From the NCBI GenBank assembly GCA_046297835.1, contig JBKBHI010000002.1, positions 124,001-188,000 on the forward strand: 64,000 nucleotides of DNA, in the 5' to 3' direction. Numbering within the stretch: the stretch's first letter is position 1; every line of letters starts with the position of its first letter. Below the pieces are notes generated by a model. The model did no database searches. It was not told where the DNA came from and was given only the letters and a program-made list of their open reading frames with translations. Of the stretch, positions 6,946-15,613 are shown piece by piece. This stretch comes from CAMAVH01 sp046297835 (GTDB lineage Bacteria; Pseudomonadota; Alphaproteobacteria; SMXQ01). Made by a program: the position numbers and the translations under genes.

Positions 6946-8088
6946 CTATTGACGCTGTCGTCCGAATTGTGTGCGAGCAGTCGCCGTAGAAGCGGCTGAT
7001 TGAGCAATTCCGACCTGTATCTCTCGTTGGCCGCCGGATCGCGCCACGGTCAATGTCACAACCGTGCCCACCGGTGTCAGAGCGATCCGATTGCGCAGGT
7101 CGGTAGAGCTGCGAACCGGTCGAACATCTACAGCGGTCACGACATCCCCGGCCCGCAATCCAGCTCGCTGAGCTGGCGAGCCAGCTTCTATGTTAGTTAT
7201 GATGGCGCCGTGAATGTCGCCGAGGGCGAGCGCCTCAGCAACATCCGGCGTTACGTCTTGAATTCCGACGCCAATGCGGCCACGGCGCACTTCCCCATGC
7301 GCGATCAACTGGTTCATGACGGCAACCGCCATATTGCTGGGCACGGCGAAGCCGATGCCGATATTACCGCCCGCGGGACTCAGAATCGCGCTGTTGATGC
7401 CGGCCAGCTTGCCATCCAGCGTGACCAGCGCTCCGCCGGAATTGCCCGGATTGATCGAGGCATCTGTCTGAATGAAGTCTTCGTATCCCTCCTGGCTGAT
7501 GCCAGAACGGCCAAGCGCGCTGATTATTCCCGAGGTCACGGTCTGACCTAGACCGAAGGGGTTGCCGATAGCGACGACATAGTCGCCGACCTTCAACCGG
7601 TCGGAGTCGCCGATCGGCAACGCCGTAAGGTTCTTTGCCTCCACTTTGAGAAGCGCGATATCGGTGGCCTGGTCCGAACCAACAAGTTCGGCGCTCAGTC
7701 TGCGCCCATCTTTCAACGTGATGACGATCTCAGTCGCACCAGCGACCACATGATAGTTCGTCAGAATATGGCCGCGAGCCGCGTCGACGATGACGCCCGA
7801 ACCTGCGCTCAGGCGCCGCTCCTTTTGCGGAACATCCGGTAAATCAAAAAAGCGCCGGAAAAACGGATCGCTATAAAGCGGATTCGATGAACTTGGCGTT
7901 TCAGAAACGACCGAAATATTGACGACAGCCGGCGTCACCCGCTCCAACACACCCGAGAGCGTCGGGATGCCGCCTGCGACCCCTGGCACGAGTTGACCAT
8001 GCACCGAAGAGGACGTACCAATCGTAATGACGAAACCAGCAAGTAGTAGGAACAAGGTGCGATTTATACCGCGCATAGTTTTGACCAT
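6946..8088 (-). CDS. HtrA/DegP-family periplasmic serine protease with one PDZ domain
   Basis: The 380-residue protein starts at ATG 8088, preceded by GGAGAAACATC. The N-terminus (residues 1-30) is a signal peptide or anchor: Lys/Arg, then LFLLLAGFVITIG, then SSVHGQ. The trypsin-like triad is visible as His in ILTNYHVV, Asp in ATDIALLKVE and Ser in NPGNSGGAL. A single PDZ domain follows (GRIGVGIQDV to the end), giving a DegS-like architecture. It would degrade misfolded envelope proteins. It lies between the NDUFS4-like gene and the 96-residue hypothetical protein in a minus-strand stress operon with two hsp20 genes. Confidence 0.9.
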   Translation of the reverse strand: MVKTMRGINRTLFLLLAGFVITIGTSSSVHGQLVPGVAGGIPTLSGVLERVTPAVVNISVVSETPSSSNPLYSDPFFRRFFDLPDVPQKERRLSAGSGVIVDAARGHILTNYHVVAGATEIVITLKDGRRLSAELVGSDQATDIALLKVEAKNLTALPIGDSDRLKVGDYVVAIGNPFGLGQTVTSGIISALGRSGISQEGYEDFIQTDASINPGNSGGALVTLDGKLAGINSAILSPAGGNIGIGFAVPSNMAVAVMNQLIAHGEVRRGRIGVGIQDVTPDVAEALALGDIHGAIITNIEAGSPAQRAGLRAGDVVTAVDVRPVRSSTDLRNRIALTPVGTVVTLTVARSGGQREIQVGIAQSAASTATARTQFGRQRQ

Positions 8089-8171
8089 GATGTTTCTCCG
8101 TTGAGCTAGAGCATCCTTTTCTATGGCCAAGCCGACATGTCGGCCGCCGTCACAATGTTCGGCACAACCTG

Positions 8172-8888
8172 TCAAGCCACCTCGCTTTGAACTTGAGTCA
8201 CGCCCGAACCCTCAAGGGCCATGATTGCCTGTTCAATTTCGCCGAGACGCGATGCTTCGCCGTTGGCCTGCGTCTTTTTATTGGCTTCCCGGTCGACCTG
8301 GTACTCAGCCTGAGCCCAATTGATGAGAATTGAGCGCCTGGCATCCAACGGAAGATCTCGATCACAGGCTACGTCCATGGGCGAATCTTCCGGACGTAGC
8401 GGGGTGTTGAGATTGGCGAACTCGTCGATCGCTCGTCCATAGCTCTCCTGCAGCATTTTAAGACCCAGCTTCTGCAGAATGGTATCGGAAGCGGCGTGGA
8501 TCCTTTCCAGCGCTGGCGGATAGCTCTTGTTAACGGAACCGGGCTTTCCGTGAATGACATATGCAAGACCTTGGCGCTCGGCATAGCGGATCGCCGATTG
8601 CAACGTCGAAAACTCCACCTCCACCTGCGCCAAGGTGTCGTCGCCGGCGATCCAGCCCATCAATGGTTCGGCGACAGGCGCCGTGCGCCGTTCGAACGCC
8701 AATCGCCATGCTTTCGTGCGCGCCTTGCCCGAAGTCATTACAGAGCGAGACGGCTTATAGATGTGAGCCACCGCGTCCTTGGGAAACGCCGATCTCCCCA
8801 TCGCGAGCGGCGCTCTCCGATTGTCGTTCGAGATCCGATTTTCGGCCCCGTAATTTGTCGGTTCTATCCGATCTGCATTCCCCGTCAT
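8172..8888 (-). CDS. NDUFS4-like (ETC complex I subunit conserved region) protein with extra C-terminal domain
   Basis: The central part of this 238-residue protein matches the NDUFS4-type fold: HIYKPSRSVMTSGKARTKAW, then PLMGWIAGDDTLAQVEVEFS, then AIRYAERQGLAYVIHG. Housekeeping members are accessory subunits of respiratory complex I of about 100 residues. Here about 100 further residues follow, including LPLDARRSILINWAQAEYQV, a motif shared with the gene at 6594-6884. ATG 8888 is preceded by GGAGGCTCGAG. The operon context (hsp20, hsp20, this gene, htrA) points to a stress role rather than a complex I subunit. Confidence 0.8.
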   Translation of the reverse strand: MTGNADRIEPTNYGAENRISNDNRRAPLAMGRSAFPKDAVAHIYKPSRSVMTSGKARTKAWRLAFERRTAPVAEPLMGWIAGDDTLAQVEVEFSTLQSAIRYAERQGLAYVIHGKPGSVNKSYPPALERIHAASDTILQKLGLKMLQESYGRAIDEFANLNTPLRPEDSPMDVACDRDLPLDARRSILINWAQAEYQVDREANKKTQANGEASRLGEIEQAIMALEGSGVTQVQSEVA

Positions 8889-8948
8889 CTCGAGCCTCCA
8901 TGCCAAAAAGGCGCGGCGGCGGCAACGAGCCGCCGCCGGCACGACATG

Positions 8949-9449
8949 CTAGTTCTTGATCTGGATGCGCTTCACTTGGGTCTGCGCCTTGGCGCTCTTC
9001 GGAAGCACGACGCTCAGCACGCCGTTCTTGAAGCGAGCGTGGACTTTGTCTTCTTCCACTTCGATCCCAAGCGGAATGCGACGCTCGAAACGGCCGTAGA
9101 ACCGTTCGGAGAACTGCTTTTCCTTGTCTTCCGTCTCGGAGCGCTTTTCGCCCTTAAGAGTCAGCACTCCGTCGTCGAGCAGAACCTCGACATCCTTCTC
9201 TTCGAGGCCCGGGATTTCCGCCGTGACCTTGATCTCCTTTTCGGTCTCGGAGATCTCGACGTTCGGCCAGCCGGCGCTGAAGAAAGAGGGCGAGCTCAGG
9301 GCCGGCAACCGGCTATCGCGGAAGACGTCGTCGAACAGCCGGTTGACCTCGCGGTGCAGCGAGAGGAACGGGTTGTAGTCTTCATTGCGGTAGATGTTTG
9401 AAACTTGTGTGCCGTTGCGGCCCCACGGAATCAAATCGCGAATGGTCAT
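8949..9449 (-). CDS. Small heat-shock protein, Hsp20/alpha-crystallin family (first type)
   Basis: The 166-residue chaperone starts at ATG 9449 (MTIRDLIPWGRNG), with GGAGAGAAC just upstream. The alpha-crystallin domain spans roughly residues 60-160: PNVEISETEKEIKVTAEIPG, GVLTLKGEKRSE and the conserved FKNGVLSVVLPK, ending with the IQIKN tail. It resembles the IbpA/HspH-type proteins that hold unfolding proteins in large oligomers. It is the second gene of the operon; a strong hairpin at 9497-9521 separates it from the first hsp20. Confidence 0.92.
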   Translation of the reverse strand: MTIRDLIPWGRNGTQVSNIYRNEDYNPFLSLHREVNRLFDDVFRDSRLPALSSPSFFSAGWPNVEISETEKEIKVTAEIPGLEEKDVEVLLDDGVLTLKGEKRSETEDKEKQFSERFYGRFERRIPLGIEVEEDKVHARFKNGVLSVVLPKSAKAQTQVKRIQIKN

Positions 9450-9496
9450 GTTCTCTCTCCTTTCCTGTCCTATAGCGTTGGCAAGCAACTCCCAGT

Positions 9497-9521
9497 GACG
9501 CCGGGCACTAGGCCCGGCGTC
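9497..9521. terminator. Hairpin between the two hsp20 genes
   Basis: GACGCCGGGC and GCCCGGCGTC form a perfect 10-base stem with a 5-base loop in the 96-base gap between the hsp20 genes. No T-run follows on the minus strand, so it is more likely a transcript-processing or attenuating hairpin than a full terminator. The motif TTGCTT lies between it and the next ribosome site. Confidence 0.5.
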
Positions 9522-9545
9522 GATAGGCAGCGTTGCGGGAAGACC

Positions 9546-10028
9546 CTAGGCGGCGAGCTTCTCGGTCTTGGACCGCTTGCTCTCGATCTTCGGTAGCGAT
9601 TCGCCGTCCGCGATCGCGATGCGACGCGGCTTCATCTCTTCGGGAATTTCGCGCTTCAGATCGATGGTCAGCAGGCCGTTCGCGAGGCTTGCGCCCATCA
9701 CCTTCACATGATCGGCGAGTTCGAAACGCCGCTGGAAGGTGCGTCCGGAAATGCCGCGGTACAGATACTCAGCGTCCTGTCTATCCGCGCCTTCCTTCTG
9801 ACCCGTCACCACAAGCATGTTTTGCTCCTGGGTGACTGCGAGATCGCCTTCCGTGAAGCCGGCCACCGCCATCGTGATGCGATAGTCGTCTTCCCCGGCT
9901 TTGACGATGTCGTAGGGCGGCCAGTTTTCGATCGTGGCGACGCGGTTCGCGGCCTCGAGCGCGTCAAGCATGCGGTCGAAACCGATGCTCGACCGGAACA
10001 GAGGAGAAAGGTCAAAAGTGGTTCTCAT
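9546..10028 (-). CDS. Small heat-shock protein, Hsp20/IbpA-like (second type)
   Basis: The 160-residue protein starts at ATG 10028 (MRTTFDLSPLFRSSIGFDRM), an N-terminus typical of rhizobial IbpA-like small Hsps. The alpha-crystallin domain follows: PPYDIVKAGEDDYRITMAVA, then YLYRGISGRTFQRRFEL, then ANGLLTIDLKREIPEE. The RGIS-R-F-R-F core marks the class A type, unlike the gene at 8949-9449, so the operon carries two different small Hsps that could form mixed oligomers. GGAGGATGTGGCT precedes the start. The leader resembles a ROSE RNA thermometer. Confidence 0.92.
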   Translation of the reverse strand: MRTTFDLSPLFRSSIGFDRMLDALEAANRVATIENWPPYDIVKAGEDDYRITMAVAGFTEGDLAVTQEQNMLVVTGQKEGADRQDAEYLYRGISGRTFQRRFELADHVKVMGASLANGLLTIDLKREIPEEMKPRRIAIADGESLPKIESKRSKTEKLAA

Positions 10029-10125
10029 AGCCACATCCTCCTTAGAGCAACATGGGTACAAGATGTTCGATATGCCGAGATATCCTCGGCACCAACCCCA
10101 CCTGGCGGCTGGCAAAATGGCGATT
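10029..10125 (-). promoter_or_regulatory. ROSE-like RNA thermometer in the hsp20 leader
   Basis: On the minus strand the last 25 bases before the start read TGTTGCTCTAAGGAGGATG plus a short spacer. UUGCU lies just before a strong Shine-Dalgarno sequence GGAGGA. The U(U/C)GCU element opposite the ribosome site is the hallmark of ROSE thermometers, which rhizobia place in front of small heat-shock genes. A second stem, TGCCGAG/CTCGGCA with a 5-base loop (10073-10091), lies upstream, as in multi-hairpin ROSE elements. At growth temperature the site would be masked; heat would open it. Confidence 0.6.
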
Positions 10126-10194
10126 TAGTTCGAGCTCTCGGCCTTTCAAGAGGCGCGAATTAGCTATTTTCCGTCAGCAGAGAAAAGCGCTAAC

Positions 10195-10578
10195 GAGACT
10201 ACATTGAACTAGCGCGAGATCAGTCTCCGGTCCTCTTTGACTGGAATTCTCGAAGATTTTCCTGACTGACGCCTGTCTCTGCTCCGCGATGCTCGCGTCA
10301 GCGGTACCGCGGATCTCAAGCATCAGAGACTGATCATCCCAGCTTGCTCGAATGCGCCTCGCGAAGACGGTCTCCATGTGCGAGGGGTACCGTCAGTTTG
10401 CAAAAAGAATGCGGAATTTCCGGGGCTTGCACTGCCCCGGAAATCCACTCTAAGTCATTGATATACAATGATAAATTCATTGGCGGAGCGCTTAGGATGC
10501 AAACCGATGGTACTGCATCATTTTAAGTCTTTGAAATATCTAACTTAATTCAGATTTTGAGGGACCGCGGAGACTGGC
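10195..10578 (-). repeat. tRNA-Ser-linked repeat, copy 3 (diverged)
   Basis: The left part is diverged, but the right half is clear: AAGACGGTCTCCATGTGCGA, GGTACCGTCAGTTTG, a perfect hairpin TTTCCGGGGC/GCCCCGGAAA near 10418-10444, TAAGTCATTGATAT and TTGGCGGAGCGCTTAGGATG. It shares CCGATGGTACTGCATCATT and, further right, GACCGCGGAGACT (10563-10575) with copy 2. A decayed tRNA 3' end on the minus strand lies at about 10481-10520. It separates the stress module from the catabolic module and occupies most of the gap 10029-10837. Confidence 0.8.
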
Positions 10579-10837
10579 GATAGCACCATCAATGATGCAC
10601 CTCGCGGTTTCACACCTCGCCGCTCTAGCGCGCCCATTCAACCGAACCTAGCAATTGAATGGCTAGACTCAGCTGAGATGCATTCTGATCCTAACAAACG
10701 CCACAATCGCAAAGACTTAGTCGGCGATTCCTTTCGTAAGCTGAAATACACGCCTATGATTTGAAAATCAAAAATAAGAACGGCACTCATCACAATCCCC
10801 CGTTACATAGTTTCCCCCTAGACGTTGTTTTTGGCCG
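10579..10837. other. Gene-free spacer upstream of the LysR gene
   Basis: This moderately AT-rich stretch between repeat copy 3 and the LysR-type gene has no convincing open frame. It should hold the LysR promoter; no clear -35/-10 pair stands out. Confidence 0.5.
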
Positions 10838-11773
10838 ATGGATTTCCGACAGCTACGCTATTTTGCCAAAGTCGCAGAGGCCCGCAGTCTCACGCGCGCC
10901 GCCGAATCGCTTAATATTGCCCAGCCCGCCTTGAGCCTGCAGATGCAGAAGCTCGAGGACGAAATCGGCCAGCAGCTGCTCATCCGCCATTCCCGCGGCA
11001 TTGAACTGACCGAGACGGGCGAACGCCTGCTAGGGCACGCACGCCAGATCATCCAGCAATTCGAGATCGCCCAGCGTGACGTGCGCGAGATGAAAGGCGA
11101 GCCCAGCGGGCGCCTGCGGCTCGGCATGCCGCGCGGCGTCGCGGAAGTCTTCGCGCTCGACCTGATCACGGTGGCGGCGGAAAAGCTGCCAAAAGTCGCC
11201 ATCAGCATCGTCGAGCTGCTCGGCGAGGACATCAACGAACTGTTGGTGGCAGGACGGCTCGACCTCGGGTTTTCCTACAACGTCGACGACGCCAAACGCC
11301 TCGATTGCGAACCGCTCATGACCGAACGGCTCTGCTTCGTCGAGCGCGCCGGCGAGTCCGCCGGCGGCCGCGAGATCGATTTTGCCGAAGCGGCCCAACA
11401 ACCGCTAATCCTGCCGGCTCCACCGCGCAGCCTGCGCACGCAGATCGAAGAAGCGGCACAATATCGCGGCACTATGCTGAACGTCGTCCATGACGTGGAA
11501 TCGTTGCCGTTGCTGCGCAGCATGGTCGAAGCTGGCAAGGGTTGCACGATCCTGCCCTTCTCGCTGGCCGAAGACGCGATCCGCGTCGGCAATCTTGTGG
11601 CACGACCCTTGGTCCAGCCGGAAATCACCCGCCGCCTGCACATCGTCTATCCGTCCCGCCCAGCTCCGTCCAAGCCGCATCTTGCGATCCGCACGATGAT
11701 GTTCGACATCGTGCGGCGCTACGCCGCGACGCGCGCCTTCGGCGGCTTGATCGAGCTGGAAATCCCCGAATAG
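10838..11773 (+). CDS. LysR-family transcriptional regulator
   Basis: The 311-residue protein starts MDFRQLRYFAKVAEARSLTR, the standard LysR winged helix-turn-helix; the recognition helix follows in AAESLNIAQPALSLQMQKLE. The effector-binding domain covers about residues 90-300 (GRLRLGMPRG onward) and resembles Nac/CynR-like members. It converges on hyuB with a 7-base gap, so it is not divergently paired with the operon it probably controls. Its ligand is unknown; by context it may be the hydantoin-like substrate of the neighbouring operon. Confidence 0.88.
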   Translation: MDFRQLRYFAKVAEARSLTRAAESLNIAQPALSLQMQKLEDEIGQQLLIRHSRGIELTETGERLLGHARQIIQQFEIAQRDVREMKGEPSGRLRLGMPRGVAEVFALDLITVAAEKLPKVAISIVELLGEDINELLVAGRLDLGFSYNVDDAKRLDCEPLMTERLCFVERAGESAGGREIDFAEAAQQPLILPAPPRSLRTQIEEAAQYRGTMLNVVHDVESLPLLRSMVEAGKGCTILPFSLAEDAIRVGNLVARPLVQPEITRRLHIVYPSRPAPSKPHLAIRTMMFDIVRRYAATRAFGGLIELEIPE

Positions 11774-11780
11774 CTCTGGC

Positions 11781-13529
11781 CTACTGCGCTGCGCCGGGCC
11801 TCATGCGCATCTTGTCGCGCCGGGTTTCGGTCGCCGCCGCATCGACCGACAAACCCTTCTCGTCGAGCACGACGCCGTAGGAATCAGCGGCCGCGGCCAG
11901 GCTGATATAGCCGTTCTTGACGTCGTCCAGCACGGCCATGGGATCGCGCGCCAGCGGGTTGCCGTAGCCCGCGCCGCCGCTGCGTTCCAGCCGCAGCACG
12001 TCGCCGGCCTTCAGACGACGGCTCTCGATCGGCCCGAGGGATTCGCGGTCGGCCCGATCCGGATTGATCGTCGTGCGCGATGTGCGCGGGCTTTGCCCGC
12101 CGGCCGTGCCCCAGGCGGAGAAGCGGTGGTTCGACGTGCGCGCGGTGAAGATGCAGTCGGTCAGCACCTCGTAATCGCGCACGTAGCCGAAGCCACCGCG
12201 ATATTCGCCGGCGCCGGCCGAATCCGTCCAGATGTCGAAACGGCGCACGCGCACGGGATATTCACTCTCGACGATCTCGACCGGCGCGCCCGGCGTGATG
12301 TGGTTCATCGGCTGCACGATGGTCGCCCCGTCGCTGCGGCTGGTGCCCCCGAGCGCGGTCACGATGATCTCGTACTGTACGGCACGCTTGCCGCTGCGCG
12401 CCTCCTCGTAGCCGATGGCGATGGCGCCGGTGCCCATTCCCGACGGCGAGACGGCGCGCGCTGGATTGATCTGGCCGAGCGCCGACAGCACGCAGTTGTA
12501 GACGATGTGCGACGTCGGGAAATAGTGGTTCACCGTGGCCGGATGCTTCGGACTAACGACCAAGCCTTCCGGCATGACGAACTCGACAGCCTCCGCCGTG
12601 CCGGAATTCATCGGGATCGTCGGATCGCTCGCCGCCAGCACGGCGAGCAGCGACACGGCCTTTGCCGTTGAGCTGTTGACGTTGACCGGGCCCATGGTCT
12701 GCGGCGAACAGCCGCTGAAGTCGAGCGTCAGACGGTCGCCCGTCTTGGTGATCTTGACGTGGATGCGGACCGGCTTGTCGAGCACCGCCCCGTCGTGATC
12801 GAGGAAGCCTTCGGCGCTCGCCGTGCCGTCCTTCCACTCGGCGATCTCGGCGCGGGTGCGGCGAGCGGTCAAGGCAATGACCGATTTCATCACGTCGAGC
12901 ACGGCATCGCGGCCATATTCGTCGCAGAGTAGCGCCAAGCGTTCGGCGCCGATGCGCGTGCAGCCGGCCTGGCCGCGCAAGTCGCCCAGCACCACGTCCG
13001 GCACGCGGCTGTTGGAACGGATGATCGCCTCGACGACCTCGTTGATGCCGTCCGCCGTCTGGTACTTCACCGGCGGCAGCAGAAGGCCGTCGTGATAGAT
13101 CTCGCGCGCGGCGGCGCCAGACGAACCGGGCACCAGGCCGCCGAGGTCTGCCTTGTGGGCGATGCTGGCGCCGAAGCCGATCAGCACGCCCTCGTGAAAG
13201 GCGGGCGTGACGACGATCATGTCCGGAACATGCGGATTGCCGCCCTGATAGGGATCGTTGACGATATAACTGTCGCCCGGCTGCAGCTTGTCGCGCGGAT
13301 AGCGCTTGAGCACGCTGGCGACCGCCTGCTCGTAGGGCAGCGAATGATATTGCAGGCCGCCGCTGATGATCACCATGCGGCCGTCGGCGTCGACCAAGCC
13401 GGCCGTGCCGTCCTTCGATTCGCGCAGGATCGGCGAATAGCCTGCGTGATAAAGCGCGTATTCCATGGTCGCGGCGATCTCGCGCAACCGGCTGGACACC
13501 ACTTCCGTCGTTACCGGATCGATGGTCAT
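11781..13529 (-). CDS. hyuB: Hydantoinase B / oxoprolinase family protein (HyuB)
   Basis: The 582-residue protein starts at ATG 13529 (MTIDPVTTEVVSSRLREIAA). Family features include MEYALYHAGYSPILRESKDG, the metal-binding-like VNDPYQGGNPHVPDM and IAHKADLGGLVPGSSG. HyuB proteins pair with HyuA in ATP-dependent opening of cyclic amides (N-methylhydantoin, 5-oxoproline, caprolactam), or in carboxylation of ketones in acetone/acetophenone carboxylases. The start overlaps the hyuA stop by 4 bases (ATGA). It is the last gene of a six-gene minus-strand operon with an ABC importer. The substrate cannot be read from sequence. Confidence 0.88.
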   Translation of the reverse strand: MTIDPVTTEVVSSRLREIAATMEYALYHAGYSPILRESKDGTAGLVDADGRMVIISGGLQYHSLPYEQAVASVLKRYPRDKLQPGDSYIVNDPYQGGNPHVPDMIVVTPAFHEGVLIGFGASIAHKADLGGLVPGSSGAAAREIYHDGLLLPPVKYQTADGINEVVEAIIRSNSRVPDVVLGDLRGQAGCTRIGAERLALLCDEYGRDAVLDVMKSVIALTARRTRAEIAEWKDGTASAEGFLDHDGAVLDKPVRIHVKITKTGDRLTLDFSGCSPQTMGPVNVNSSTAKAVSLLAVLAASDPTIPMNSGTAEAVEFVMPEGLVVSPKHPATVNHYFPTSHIVYNCVLSALGQINPARAVSPSGMGTGAIAIGYEEARSGKRAVQYEIIVTALGGTSRSDGATIVQPMNHITPGAPVEIVESEYPVRVRRFDIWTDSAGAGEYRGGFGYVRDYEVLTDCIFTARTSNHRFSAWGTAGGQSPRTSRTTINPDRADRESLGPIESRRLKAGDVLRLERSGGAGYGNPLARDPMAVLDDVKNGYISLAAAADSYGVVLDEKGLSVDAAATETRRDKMRMRPGAAQ

Positions 13530-15598
13530 GGCGCGTCTCCGCAATGGATGATCAGATTGCCCAGGCTGTCGACCTCCAAGGTCTGGCCGGACAGCACGAC
13601 CGTGGTGGCATCGAACTGCTCGATCACCGCCGGGCCTGCGATTCTCGCGCCGCGCCCGAGCTTGTCACGATCGTAGATTCCGGCATCCAGGAATTTGCCG
13701 AGATCGATGTCGTAGAGCTTGCGCGTCGCTTTGCGCACCGCCTCGCCGCCGGCGCTGGCCTCGACCTCGCCGAGGGTGAGGCGCGGCACGGCGATTTCCG
13801 ACCGCATGCGAAAGGTGACGATCTCCGCCTCCTCGTCCGGCGCCGATTGGCCGTAGATCTGCTTGTGCAGTGCGTCGAAACGGCGCTTCAGCTCCGTCTT
13901 CGTCGCCTCTCCAAATACCCCGTCCGGGCAATCGACCGACAATTGATAGCCCTGATGCAAATAGCGCAGGTCCACCTGCCGGGTCAGGCGCACGGCGCTG
14001 CGCTCGAAGCCCTCCTCGGCCGCTTCGCTCAGCGCGCGGCCTTCGAGCGTGCGGAAATTGCTTTCCATCGCCTCCAGCGAACAGCGGCTGAGCATCTCGA
14101 CCGCCGACTGCAGGTAGGTGTGGCGGACTTCCGTCTGCAGCAGACCCATGGCGCAGGTCAGGCCCGGATAGGCCGGCACGATCACCGTCGGGATCTTCAG
14201 GGTCCGCGCCAAAGCGGCAGCGTGCAGAGGCCCCGCGCCGCCGAAGGCGACGAGCGCGAATTTCCGCGGGTCCTGCCCTTCTTCCTGCAGCGACAAGCGC
14301 AGATCGACCGCCATATGGGTGTTGACGATCTTGATCACGCCAGCCGCAGCCTCGATGAGATCGAGGCCTAGCGGCTTAGCCAGCTTCTCCTCGACCGCCG
14401 CCTTCGCCGCCGCTTCGTTCAGCTTGAGCTTGCCGGCCAGCGCCCCGCTGCCGCTCAACGCACCCAGTACCAAGTTGGCGTCCGTCACCGTCGGCTCCGT
14501 GCCGCCGCGCATGTAGCAAGCCGGCCCCGGCATGGCACCGGAGCTATGCGGACCCACCTTCATCAGCCCATCCTTGCCGATCCAGGCGATGGTGCCGCCG
14601 CCGGCGCCGAGTGTGCGCACCTTCAACATCGGCGTGCCGATATCCTGGCCGGCGAGCCGGCCTTCCGAGGTCTCCAGCACGCGGCCGTCGACGATCACGC
14701 TGATGTCGGCGCTGGTCCCGCCCATGTCGAAGGTGATGAGGTGGCCGTTCTTGGTGCTGCGCGCCAGCTCCGTCGCCGAGATCACGCCGGCCGCCGGGCC
14801 GGACAGCAACGTCTGGTTGGGATGGCGCGCGCCGATGGAGATGCGCATCAAGCCGCCGTTCGACTGCATCAAGAACAGCTGCGGTGTAGTCAGGCCGCGC
14901 GCGCGCAGCTTGTCGACCAGGCGGTCGAGATAGTCGGCGACCTTGGGGCCAACATAGGCGTCGATCACGGTCGTCGACAGGCGCGGATATTCGCGGATTA
15001 CCGGCAACACTTCCGAGGACAGTGACACGCGCCATTCCGGCGCTTCCTCGGCGATGATCGCGCCGACGCGGCGCTCGTGCGCCGGGTTCAGGAAAGAGAA
15101 CAGCAGGCAGACCGCGACAGCCTCGATGCCCTTCTCGCGCAGGCGGCGGATGGCGACGCGCAGCGTCCCCTCGTCCAGTGGCGTGACGATTTCGCCGCGA
15201 TAATCGAGCCGCTCGCCAACCTCTTCGGTCAGATATTGTGGCACCAGCATCTGCGGCTTGCGATAGAACGGATCGATCAGGTCGGCCTCGGTCGGCTGCG
15301 ACCAGCCGCGCGCTTCGTAAATCGCGCGAAAGCCCTTGGTGACGAGCAGACCCGTCTTGGCGCCCTTATCCTCCAGGATCGCGTTAGTCGCCACCGTCGT
15401 GCCGTGCACTAGCACGTCGATCTCGCCTGGCGCGATGCCTGTCTCGATTAACTCGTTCAGCGCGTTCAGCACCGCTTCCGACGGATCGGACGGCACCGAC
15501 GGCACTTTCGCCAAACGGCGCTCGCCCGTGTCCTGACGGAAGGCGATCAAATCCGTGAAGGTGCCGCCCGTGTCGATTCCGACCATCCAACCGCTCAT
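13526..15598 (-). CDS. hyuA: Hydantoinase/oxoprolinase family ATPase subunit (HyuA)
   Basis: The 690-residue protein starts MSGWMVGIDTGGTFTDLIAF; GIDTGGTFTD is the ATP-binding motif of the actin-like HyuA family. LVHGTTVATNAILEDKGAKT, FDMGGTSADISVI and FGGAGPLHAAALA are further family signatures. It would activate a carbonyl by phosphorylation while HyuB completes the reaction. No third (gamma) subunit is present, so an acetone carboxylase-type trimer is less likely than a two-subunit hydantoinase/lactamase. It follows the permease gene by 15 bases and overlaps hyuB by 4. Confidence 0.9.
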   Translation of the reverse strand: MSGWMVGIDTGGTFTDLIAFRQDTGERRLAKVPSVPSDPSEAVLNALNELIETGIAPGEIDVLVHGTTVATNAILEDKGAKTGLLVTKGFRAIYEARGWSQPTEADLIDPFYRKPQMLVPQYLTEEVGERLDYRGEIVTPLDEGTLRVAIRRLREKGIEAVAVCLLFSFLNPAHERRVGAIIAEEAPEWRVSLSSEVLPVIREYPRLSTTVIDAYVGPKVADYLDRLVDKLRARGLTTPQLFLMQSNGGLMRISIGARHPNQTLLSGPAAGVISATELARSTKNGHLITFDMGGTSADISVIVDGRVLETSEGRLAGQDIGTPMLKVRTLGAGGGTIAWIGKDGLMKVGPHSSGAMPGPACYMRGGTEPTVTDANLVLGALSGSGALAGKLKLNEAAAKAAVEEKLAKPLGLDLIEAAAGVIKIVNTHMAVDLRLSLQEEGQDPRKFALVAFGGAGPLHAAALARTLKIPTVIVPAYPGLTCAMGLLQTEVRHTYLQSAVEMLSRCSLEAMESNFRTLEGRALSEAAEEGFERSAVRLTRQVDLRYLHQGYQLSVDCPDGVFGEATKTELKRRFDALHKQIYGQSAPDEEAEIVTFRMRSEIAVPRLTLGEVEASAGGEAVRKATRKLYDIDLGKFLDAGIYDRDKLGRGARIAGPAVIEQFDATTVVLSGQTLEVDSLGNLIIHCGDAP

Positions 15599-15613
15599 CG
15601 AACGCTCCTCAAA

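Noticed and set aside
10174..10377. A 67-codon minus-strand frame in repeat copy 3
   Set aside because: The matching segment in the other copies is not open in the same frame, so it is not conserved as protein.
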